Source of the DNA: Streptomyces longispororuber
Lineage (GTDB): Bacteria > Actinomycetota > Actinomycetes > Streptomycetales > Streptomycetaceae
Length of the DNA: 40,034 nt
Direction of reading: 5' to 3'
Assembly: GCF_024448165.1 (NCBI RefSeq)
Contig: NZ_JAMOLN010000079.1
Span: 1 to 40,034 of the forward strand
Shown in pieces: positions 1 to 6,600 of this stretch (positions within the stretch are counted from its first letter, which is position 1; the number at the start of each line of letters is the position of its first letter). A program made the position numbers and the translations under genes. The notes under the pieces were generated by a model. It saw nothing but the letters and a program-made list of their open reading frames with translations. It made no database searches and was not told where the DNA came from.

Positions 1-367
1 CGCTCAAGGTGATGGCGCTGACGCAGGCGATGGTGAGCGGTGTGACGGTGTACGTGACGAGGTTGGCGAGGTGCCGCAGCACGGCCTTCCCGTACGGCAG
101 CCGGCCGTCGCCCCCGTCGGCCCGCACCACCTCAAGACCCATGACCCGTTTGCCGATCGTCCCGCCCCACCGCGCGACGCACACCGGCGAGTACCCGAGC
201 GCGCACACGATGGCCCAGACCACAGCGGTCAGCCGGAAGACGAGCCGCCCCTGCCCGGCGGAGGGATCGACCGTGTCGAGCAGCGGATCGAGCCCCCAGA
301 CCAGCGGCCCCACGATCCACACCACGGCGACAGGTATGTCGATGACGACGGCGAGCATCCGCCGCAT
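1..367 (-). CDS. RDD family membrane protein, N-terminal part (cut by window edge)
   Basis: The minus strand is open from an ATG at 367 to the window edge (122 codons), with a GGGGAG Shine-Dalgarno (SD) just upstream. The first residues are MRRMLAVVIDIPVAVVW, followed by a hydrophobic segment, a second hydrophobic stretch (VVWAIVCALGYSPVCVARWG) and the signature TIGKRVMGLEVVRADG. The order Asp in helix 1, then GGTIGKRxxGLxV, is characteristic of RDD domains: small integral membrane proteins with an Arg-Asp-Asp pattern whose biochemical role is generally unknown. The C-terminus lies outside the window. It is the last gene seen in the minus-strand series that starts with the RHS protein. Its first codons are duplicated at about 2168-2216, so this gene or a relative took part in the rearrangements nearby. 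The family call is fairly secure; the function is not known. Confidence 0.75.
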   Translation of the reverse strand, partial: MRRMLAVVIDIPVAVVWIVGPLVWGLDPLLDTVDPSAGQGRLVFRLTAVVWAIVCALGYSPVCVARWGGTIGKRVMGLEVVRADGGDGRLPYGKAVLRHLANLVTYTVTPLTIACVSAITLS

Positions 368-440
368 GAGACTCCCCGGCGAACCCGGACCGCCCCCGGA
401 CGTCAGGAGCCCGCGAGCGGGCGGCAAAGGCCCCAGGCCG

Positions 441-803
441 TCACCGGCCGACGTGATCCCCAGCATGCTCGCCCCTCACCCACCACGTGCCCCACCGCTG
501 CCCGACCGGCCGGTTATACAGCAGCCGTCGCGCCGCAGGCCACCATCGGGACATAGCGGCGGAACCCTCAGCCGCGCCCGGGAGGCAACTGCGGGCCCAC
601 TCGTTCTTGCGCTTCGGGTCGACCGCGTCGAACACCGCGACCCGCCGCCCCAGATCAACGAAGAACGACGCCGCACAGCGCCCACCGGTCACGGCTTCCG
701 TGAAGTCGTCGCTGTCCTTCCATTCGTCCGACGGACCCGGCACGCCCCTGCCGTCCTGTCCCAGAACGTCGGTGGCCCACACCACGCTCGTGAAGGCCCC
801 CAC
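441..803 (-). CDS. Hypothetical protein, probably the 3' part of a frameshifted gene
   Basis: This is a 120-codon minus-strand ORF from a GTG at 803. I do not recognise a family. It has protein-like composition (TSVVWATDVLGQ, then GGRCAASFFVDLGRRVAVFDAV, here described in pieces, and a Trp/Arg-rich tail with YNRPVGQRWGTWW) and no membrane segment. No convincing SD precedes the GTG. Upstream, the adjacent frame (down from about 916) reads PVADRFPEWG and runs into a run of five G (minus strand; plus 797-801). One extra G there would join the frames as FPEWGAFTSVVW. The simplest reading is a longer gene broken by a one-base deletion, or a sequencing error in a homopolymer. It lies 136 bp downstream of the SUKH gene in the same orientation, so an immunity role is possible but unproven. 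Confidence 0.45.
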   Translation of the reverse strand: MGAFTSVVWATDVLGQDGRGVPGPSDEWKDSDDFTEAVTGGRCAASFFVDLGRRVAVFDAVDPKRKNEWARSCLPGAAEGSAAMSRWWPAARRLLYNRPVGQRWGTWWVRGEHAGDHVGR

Positions 804-939
804 TCGGGGAACCGGTCGGCAACCGGTTTGCGGTCGCGCCGCAGGACCCCGTCCTCGCTCCCCCGCGAGCAGCGCCTCCCTCCTCCAGGAAATCCCCGGG
901 GGCGACCGCTGTTCACCCGCTCCTGCGGACCGTCACCGG

Positions 940-1476
940 TCAGCCGACGCGGTCACTCAGCCCCTTCACGTCCGGGGCGTCACCGGGAAAGTCGCCGGGC
1001 ATGCCGGGGACGTCGATCGTGTGGCCGTACACGCCTGCCAGGAACTCGACGACCCCGACGGGGAACTCGATCCAGTCCGCGTTGTCCGTGCGGACGACCA
1101 CCGGCCAGGCGTCCGGGTCCGCGGGGCTCGTCCTCCAGCAGAAGACGTCACCGCTGCTGGACTCCGCCCAGGCGATCAGACCTCCCGGCTGCGGATAGGG
1201 GACGTAGTCCTCCATGTCCTCCATCTCGTAGAGGTCCTGGAGGATCTCGTCTTCCTTGCCCTCGGCCGCCCAGGACTCCTCGCCGCCGGGGCGCGGCAGG
1301 GACACCGTGAGGAAGTCGCCGATGGACAGCACCGGATACGCCTCCGCCAGTGAGCGGAAGTCGGAGGGCAGCGGCGTTCCGAGGCCCGCCTCCAGCGCAC
1401 CCCAGTCCACTCCGCGCCCACCGGGCAGCCGCCACCGCGTCATCCCCGGAAGCGCGCCCTCCAACCTTTCCAACAT
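940..1476 (-). CDS. SMI1/KNR4 (SUKH) family protein, candidate toxin immunity protein
   Basis: This gene encodes 178 aa from an ATG at 1476, with GGGAG six bases upstream. The fold signature is at residues 20-60: a Trp-x-x-Leu-Glu start (WGALEAGLG), then TPLPSDFRSLAEAYP and the hydrophobic GDFLTVSLP strand. An acidic middle and WAESSSGDVFCWRTSP follow, matching the W-x3-E / LPxDYr / G-ID-F layout of SUKH proteins. Members of this superfamily are known to neutralise nuclease and other toxins delivered by RHS, CDI and related systems. Here the gene sits about 2.2 kb downstream of a large RHS toxin gene on the same strand, which supports an immunity role, probably against a tip no longer present. 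The upstream in-frame extension is low-complexity Arg-rich sequence and was rejected. Family confidence is high; the partner toxin is unknown. Confidence 0.8.
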   Translation of the reverse strand: MLERLEGALPGMTRWRLPGGRGVDWGALEAGLGTPLPSDFRSLAEAYPVLSIGDFLTVSLPRPGGEESWAAEGKEDEILQDLYEMEDMEDYVPYPQPGGLIAWAESSSGDVFCWRTSPADPDAWPVVVRTDNADWIEFPVGVVEFLAGVYGHTIDVPGMPGDFPGDAPDVKGLSDRVG

Positions 1477-1547
1477 GCGGCTCTCCCTTCCTGCTTCGCC
1501 GGCGGGACCGGCACGTTCCGCTACGACTGCCACTGACGCGGCGGCGA

Positions 1548-1850
1548 TCAGAGCTGTCCGGAGACGCTGATCACCCGGTAGACACAGGCAGCGACGATCG
1601 CCACGCAGACGACCTTGGACAGTCGCCCTCGCGAGAGCGTCGTCATCGCACCGACCGCGGCGGCCGCGGCGAGGGTCACGCACACGACCGCGCCGAAGGC
1701 TCCGTCACTGTCGTGCCGGCCGGGAAATGCCGCCGGGTTGTCCGCCTCCACCGTCATGGCGAAGCTGAACACCGCGAGGAACACCGCAACCCCGTAGAGC
1801 GCCGCCGCCCCACAGGCTCTGGCCGAGGAACGCATCGCTTGTGCCGTCAT
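1548..1850 (-). CDS. Small membrane protein, unknown function
   Basis: This ORF encodes 100 aa from an ATG at 1850, with GGA eight bases upstream (GAAGGACTC). It begins MTAQAMRSSARACG and has three hydrophobic segments: residues 14-32 (AALYGVAVFLAVFSFAM), about 52-67 (GAVVCVTLAAAAAVGA) and about 79-91 (VVCVAIVAACVYRVI). A short polar loop (EADNPAAFPGRHDSDG) joins the first two. The start codon overlaps the stop of an orphan upstream tail fragment by 4 nt (ATGA), which indicates translational coupling to a gene whose 5' part is gone. Small membrane proteins coupled to toxin C-termini are often immunity proteins, but nothing in the sequence proves that here. I do not recognise the family. Confidence 0.55.
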   Translation of the reverse strand: MTAQAMRSSARACGAAALYGVAVFLAVFSFAMTVEADNPAAFPGRHDSDGAFGAVVCVTLAAAAAVGAMTTLSRGRLSKVVCVAIVAACVYRVISVSGQL

Positions 1851-1993
1851 CGCATGAGTCCTTCCAGCATCCCCCGATTCTGCGCGATGAGGGATCCGTA
1901 CTGACCGGCAGCGGGGTCCGTCGCACAGAACCCCCGGCCACCGTTGCAGAAGGCCCCGATGTTCTTCACGTCAGTGCTGCTCAGTTCATTGCC
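1847..1993 (-). pseudogene. Orphan C-terminal tail of a lost protein
   Basis: On the minus strand a reading frame ending in TGA at 1849-1847 encodes GNELSSTDVKNIGAFCNGG, RGFCATDPAAGQYGSLIA and then QNRGMLEGLMR. The last ATG-CGA-TGA overlaps the ATG of the membrane protein at 1850 by 4 nt. The frame has no ATG start, no SD before its only GTG (1969) and a stop a few codons further upstream. It therefore looks like the 3' end of a gene whose front was removed by rearrangement. The two Cys and the Gly-rich composition are not enough to name a family. Because it is coupled to a candidate immunity-type gene, it could be the end of a former toxin tip; this is inference. Confidence 0.4.
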
Positions 1994-2010
1994 TCGCCTC
2001 GTGCCCGCGA

Positions 2011-2030
2011 CCGGGCGTGTTCACGCCCGG
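2011..2030. repeat. Inverted repeat, 9-bp arms with TT centre
   Basis: CCGGGCGTG-TT-CACGCCCGG forms perfect 9-bp arms around a 2-base centre. It lies in the debris region between the orphan tail and the RDD remnant. The tiny loop fits a protein-binding palindrome or cruciform better than a terminator. No gene-proximal role is evident. Confidence 0.5.
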
Positions 2031-2167
2031 CAGGCCCCGCACAACGCCTCGTCCGCGACCGGCGTGAACAGCCTTGCCTGCACGTGCCCGCCCCTCGCAC
2101 TCCCGCATGCGGGCTACGCGCGGCCCGACGGGCTCCGGCTCCCGAGCCCGGACGGCGTCAGCGGGCG

Positions 2168-2216
2168 CGAGCACCGCGACCGGTATGTCGATGACCACGG
2201 CGATCATGCGCCGCAT
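2168..2216 (-). pseudogene. Remnant: duplicated N-terminus of the RDD gene
   Basis: An ATG at 2216 starts MRRMIAVVIDIPVAV, nearly identical to the start of the RDD gene at 367 (MRRMLAVVIDIPVAV). The similarity is also visible in the DNA, with about 75 bp (plus 2173-2247 against 323-398) mostly identical, including the upstream CCGGGGAG ribosome-binding region. After about 16 codons the reading frame becomes unrelated, Arg-rich sequence, so only the 5' end of this copy survives. It marks a recombination breakpoint within the downstream RHS gene field. Confidence 0.7.
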
Positions 2217-2299
2217 GGGGCTCCCCGGAGACCCCGGCCGGTTTCCGGAGGCCCGAACTCCTCTGACGAACTCCTCAGGGATGGGAGCGGCGACCTTGG

Positions 2300-2473
2300 A
2301 ACCGCTTCACCACCCGGGACATGTACAACGGCGCCCTGTCGGACATGAGCCTGGGCGCCGACCCGTACACCAGCAACCGCTATGCGTTCGCCGCGGGTAA
2401 TCCCAGCAGTCGCATCGAGTACGACGGTCACATCACCGAGGAATGCGCCTCCGGTCTCATGACCGGCTGCACC
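2300..2473 (+). pseudogene. Orphan RHS core/tip fragment, inverted relative to its flank
   Basis: The plus strand encodes NRFTTRDMYNGALSDMSLG, then ADPYTSNRYAFAAGNPSSR and IEYDGHITEEC. This matches the conserved RHS core end of the big protein (NRFTTRDMYNGALADMGLG ... NRYAFGGGNPTSFVELDGH), but in the opposite orientation to that gene and to the adjoining remnant at 2474-2605. Flipping 2300-2473 restores the sequence exactly at the codon junction PGL|NRFTTRDM. The segment is 174 bp, exactly 58 codons, so the minus-strand frame stays open in either orientation and ends at the same TGA near 2204. The new tip after the core (HITEECASGLMTGCT) is short. It is probably a displaced RHS end that suffered an inversion. 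Confidence 0.8.
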
Positions 2474-2605
2474 CAGGCCCGGGTTGTAGTCACGGAAACC
2501 CATGTCGTACGTACCGGACTGGGCGTCCCACCGCTTGGCGTTGAACCGGTAGGAGTTGTAGTCCTCGCCGGCCGGGTCGGCGGCGTTGACCTTGACGACG
2601 TAGAC
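2474..2605 (-). pseudogene. Orphan RHS core fragment
   Basis: The minus strand reads VVKVNAADPAGEDYNSYRFN followed by AKRWDAQSGTYDMGFRDYNP and GL. This matches the core of the intact RHS protein (YNPYRYNAKRWDAQSGTYDMGFRDYSPGL). There is no start codon, and an in-frame TAG at 2608-2606 (shared with the end of the IS remnant frame) precedes it, so it cannot be expressed as it stands. The core stretch is long and conserved enough to support recombination with the intact gene, as described for orphan rhs modules in other bacteria. The downstream continuation is inverted (2300-2473). Confidence 0.8.
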
Positions 2606-2804
2606 CTACCGCTGCCGCCGGACGCCGGCCTTGTTCCCGTCCCGCAGCCGGCGCCAACACGTCATTCCGGAGCCGAAGCCAAGCTCCTTGAGGGAGAGGT
2701 TCCCACTGGATGTCCGTGTGCAGGACATTCAGGATCCCGCGTAGGACCTCCCACAGGCCATCCGGCACGATCCACGGTGAAGTCCCCCACGGCCCGGACA
2801 ACAC
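2606..2804 (-). mobile_element. Degenerate IS5-type transposase fragment
   Basis: Two frames together give the typical start of a Streptomyces IS5-group transposase: WIVPDGLWEVLRGILNVLH and TDIQWEPLPQ in the first, then, after a one-base shift, ELGFGSGMTCWRRLRDGNKA and GVRRQR before a TAG. Intact relatives have WxxIEPLLP... between the Trp-Glu and the VLxGIL motif, and that stretch is missing, so there is an internal deletion as well as a frameshift. The catalytic DDE domain is absent and no terminal inverted repeats were recognised. The element is dead. It sits at the point where the 5' part of the orphan RHS core is lost, so its insertion probably broke that copy. Confidence 0.75.
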
Positions 2805-2961
2805 CCAACTCGCCTACGAGACACGGTCACCCGGGGCAGATCTACCTCATTGTGTCAGCCGCTCCCAGTGACCAACTCGTGCCGGCCTCCTGCGACCGCG
2901 ACGCCTGGTGCACGGCGAGCCCTTCACGTTGCCTGGGGATGCGACCAGTTCCCTATCCGGT
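2805..2961. other. Non-coding gap between IS remnant and DUF4304 gene
   Basis: No convincing coding potential, hairpin or recognisable IS end was seen here on either strand. It probably contains the outer part of the degraded insertion sequence. Confidence 0.4.
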
Positions 2962-3615
2962 TCAGTTCGCCTTCGGCGGCGCGGTGGGAGATGCGGTCAT
3001 GCGCCGCTCCGTCCATTCCCGATAATCCCGCCGAAAGGTGTCATCCAACTCGGGCGCCGAGAGGAGCACCTCCTTCTGCTGGGCTGTGTAGTCGTCGACC
3101 ATCAGCACCAGCTCGGACTGGATCGCGCCCCAGCGCCGGATCGAAGGAGACCGCGACGATGTAATCTCCGCCAAGAGCTCGGGCCGCTCCAGCAGACGCT
3201 TCATCCTGGGAAGCTCGTCCGCCTCCAACTGGCCTGCGAACCCTGCACCTACGGCAGGCCTGTTGCGGCCGCCGAATGCCCAGCGGGCGCGGGCCAGGCC
3301 GGGAGCCGTCGGGGCGTGCGCAAAGGGGGGCGGGGGCAGAACGGAGTACGCGGCAAGCACGCCTGATGAATCAGCCGGCGGAAGCCCGGCGTCCACATGC
3401 TGCCTGTTCAACCACGCCCAGTACGGCTCAGGAACGAAGGAACAGGTGGCGAAGAAGACGCACGCCTCGGGATCGATCCGAGTGGTCGAGAAGGTCAGGA
3501 ATGTCGAATCTCCGGATTCATTCGTGAATTTGTATTCTGTCCCCTTTTTCTTGAATCCCGCCGCACTCAACTGAGGAGTTGCGTACTCCCGAAGGAAATC
3601 ACCAAGAATCGTCAC
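2962..3615 (-). CDS. DUF4304-like protein, probable immunity protein of the RHS toxin
   Basis: From a GTG at 3615 this encodes 217 aa. The N-terminal 110 residues match the DUF4304 pattern: an amphipathic start (TILGDFLREYATPQLSAAGF), GFKKKGTEYKF, then alternating strands TFLTFSTTRID and ACVFFATCSFVPEPYWAWL. The C-terminal half is helical and charged, ending near WTERRMTASPTAPPKAN. It is soluble, with no signal peptide. It lies directly behind the RHS gene (stop at 3683) on the same strand, where cognate immunity genes normally sit, which is the main reason for the role proposed. The frame is open back to 3714, inside the RHS gene. A start at 3663 would lie inside the terminator hairpin, so the GTG at 3615 (or a TTG at 3618) is preferred, although its SD is weak. 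Family moderately sure; function inferred. Confidence 0.7.
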   Translation of the reverse strand: MTILGDFLREYATPQLSAAGFKKKGTEYKFTNESGDSTFLTFSTTRIDPEACVFFATCSFVPEPYWAWLNRQHVDAGLPPADSSGVLAAYSVLPPPPFAHAPTAPGLARARWAFGGRNRPAVGAGFAGQLEADELPRMKRLLERPELLAEITSSRSPSIRRWGAIQSELVLMVDDYTAQQKEVLLSAPELDDTFRRDYREWTERRMTASPTAPPKAN

Positions 3616-3637
3616 CAATAGCCACCATGATAGAGAA

Positions 3638-3678
3638 GGGCCGAGCCCTCGCGAATGTATCATGCGAGAGCCCGGCCC
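3638..3678 (-). terminator. Hairpin between RHS gene and immunity gene
   Basis: GGGCCGAGCCCTCGC (3638-3652) pairs with GCGAGAGCCCGGCCC (3664-3678), giving 13 of 15 matches around an 11-base A/T-rich loop. It begins 4 nt after the RHS stop codon and is followed on the minus strand by a pyrimidine-rich TTCTCTATC. It should act as a terminator or attenuator for the toxin transcript, leaving the downstream immunity gene to read-through or its own promoter. Confidence 0.75.
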
Positions 3679-3682
3679 GACA

Positions 3683-6600
3683 TCACGCAGCCAGAATGAA
3701 GCTGGTTCCCGCAACGACTGTCGCCGCGGCGGCCTCTTCAGGTGCCAGCGCTATCCCTCCGCCCACCACCAGAACGACGATGGGGATAAGCATCGGATCG
3801 AATCCCCCCGAGCTGGACTGCGGCCTTGTCCCCACGCCGGGCTGATACACCGTTCCCGGGTAGGCTCCGGGGCCAGGACCGGCCGAAGGCTGCGGAGTGT
3901 TGTTCTGCAGCGCTTTTCGAGCCACCGCCATCGGGCTGTTGTTGTAGATGTTCTGGAATTTTTTGTTTGATTGCCGTCCGTAGATGACGGCTCCCTCTTC
4001 GGGGCCCATTACCTTGTCACCGTTTCCGACGTCGTAAGGGCCGCCCATCATCCAGCCGAGAACGGCCTTCTTGCCCTGCGAACGCAGCCGGTTCACATAC
4101 CACTGCGCCTCGGGTACGGCTTTGTTCGCGTCACCGGCCGATTTGACCTCCCAGACGTAGTAGACATCCGACTTGGCGTCATATCCGAGAATGTCGGGTG
4201 TCCCGTAACTGCAGTCGGGGACTGCGAGACCACGGTTCCCACGCACCTTTCCGCGATCACCATTGCGGGGGTACATGCATTCCTTGTTGGCCCCCGCGAT
4301 CTTCGTGGGCGGAAGTACCTGGAAGTCCGTCGCGCCGGCGCTGGCCGCCTGTGCCTCGATCTCCAGGATCGCCCGCGCCTGGGCCTGGTCGTGCCGCGAC
4401 GTCTTGTTCCCGTACTTTCCGGGCAGCGCGGCTGCGGCGAATCCGACGTCCCAGCCACCGGCACTGTTCATGCGGCACGTGGCTCCGGGCTCGTTGCAGT
4501 CGGCCGGACGGTGCCCATCGAGTTCGACGAAGCTGGTCGGGTTGCCTCCACCGAACGCGTAGCGGTTGCCCGTGAACGGGTCCGCGCCCAGGCCCATGTC
4601 CGCGAGCGCCCCGTTGTACATGTCGCGAGTGGTGAACCTGTTCAGACCCGGACTGTAGTCACGGAAGCCCATGTCGTACGTGCCCGACTGCGCGTCCCAG
4701 CGCTTGGCGTTGTACCGGTAGGGGTTGTACGCCTCCTTCGTGGGGTCGGTCGACTCCGGCTTGTCGATGCCGGTGAACTCGGACTTGTCGTCGGCGCCAT
4801 AGGCCGTGTAGCCGTAGGTGGCCTTGGCGTCACCGTTCCTGTCGGTGACGGTCTCGACGTCGGTGTGGCTGTTGTAGCCGTAGTAGCCGTCCTCCGTCGT
4901 TCCGTCGCTGTTTCGCTTGACCTGGGAGAGCCGCTGACCCCAGGGGCTGTACTGGTACGACTTGGTCAGCTGGCCGGCGACCTTCTCGTCGAGGACTTCA
5001 CTCGACAGGCCGAGATAGTCGAAGTCCGTGGTCCTGCCGTCCGCGGTCTTCGACGCCGTACGGTCCAGCGGGTCGAAGGTGTATGTGGTCGACTTCAGCG
5101 CACCCGTGTCATCCGCCTTCTGAGACTCGACGACATGGTCGAAGCCGTCGTACACGCTCCGTTCGATGACCTTGCCGCCCGATGTCACGGACTCCTGACG
5201 CCCGAACGGGTCGTAGGTGTAGTTCGCCGGCGAGGAACCTGACGAGGTGACGCTCAGCAGGCGGTTGCGGTCGTAGTCGAATGTCGTGGAGACTCCGCCG
5301 ACCGTCTGACTGACGACGTTCGCGTTGTCGTCGTGGACGTAGGTCTCCGTCGACGCTCCGGTGCCGGTCTTCACCGACTTCGCGAGCCGGCCGACCGGGT
5401 CGTAGCTGTAGTCGGTGGTGGACTCCAGGTAGGACGCGCGGTTGTCGGCGTTCATCTTCTTCGCAACATCCTGAGCCTTGTTGCCGTTGGCGTCGTAGGC
5501 GTAGGTGTGCGAGGAGACGAGCGTGCCTGATCCCTTCCTCTCCGTGGACGACTTGAGCTCACCGTTGGCGAAGTACCCGTAGTCGACGGTGTTGTCGTTG
5601 GCTTTGGTCTCCTGCAGGGTCTGCCCGCGGTCCGTGTACGTGTACGAGCTGACCTTCGGCGAGGCGTCCGTGGACGCCTTGCCGATCGACACCGTCTTGA
5701 CCAGCTCGCGCAGGTCGTAGGTGTACTTGGAGAACTGGTCGGGGTGCGTGACCGTCTCCGGCTGCCCGTTGGCGTCGTACGTGTACGACGTCGCCTTCTT
5801 CTCCTGGCCGGCTAGTGCCTCCGTGACCTTCTGGACCTGGTTGAGGCCTGTGTAGGACACGGTGTACGCGTCGACCTTCGCGCCGGACGATGTGTCGTCG
5901 ATCGACGTGAGGTTGCCGTTGACGTCGTACGCGTAGGCGAAGGACCTCTTCTCGTCGTCCGTGACACCTGTGGTGTCACGGACCAGCTTGACCGCGTCCG
6001 CGACGGCGATACCGGCGCTGCTCTGGTCGAGCTTCAGCTCGGTCTTTTCACCCTGCTTGAGGCTGTACGAGCCGAGTGACACCCACGTCCCGGTGCCGGC
6101 GTTCTGGTCCCTCGTCACCGCGGCCTCGGCGATCGTGCCGTGGGTGAGCGTGTACGTGGCCGCGGTCGTGGCGCCCGTCACCTTCGGGAACTTCACGTAC
6201 GCGGTGTACGTGCCGTCTGCCGGGACGCTCAGTGTCCACGTGTACGCGTCGGTGCCCGTGGCCGCCGCGTGGGTGCGATGGTCGTAACCCTGCTGGCCGG
6301 TGAGGTCGCCCTTGGCCCAGGTGCCTGTGGCGGACGTGTTCTGGGTGTCGGAATTGTCGGTCAGGACGACCGACTTGCCGACCGGAACACCGGCGTCGGC
6401 CTTGGACTTGAGGGAACCGTCCGGGTAGTAGCTCCACGTCATGGTGCGGTCCGAGGATCCGCCGGCCGAGGTGAGCGTGCGCTTCGTCTGCTTGCCCAGG
6501 TCGTCGTACTCGTACGTGGTGGCGATGTCCCACGGGTCGGTGGACTTCTTCGGCCAGCCGTTGTCGAAGTACTCAAAGACGGTGTCGTTGCGGACCGTCT

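Noticed and set aside
9..1310. Long plus-strand ORF (433 codons) over the RDD/SUKH region
   Set aside because: Arg/Pro/Ser-rich composition typical of high-GC antisense frames; the minus strand carries recognisable genes.
2606..2804. Functional insertion sequence
   Set aside because: Frameshift, internal deletion, missing catalytic domain and no terminal repeats found.
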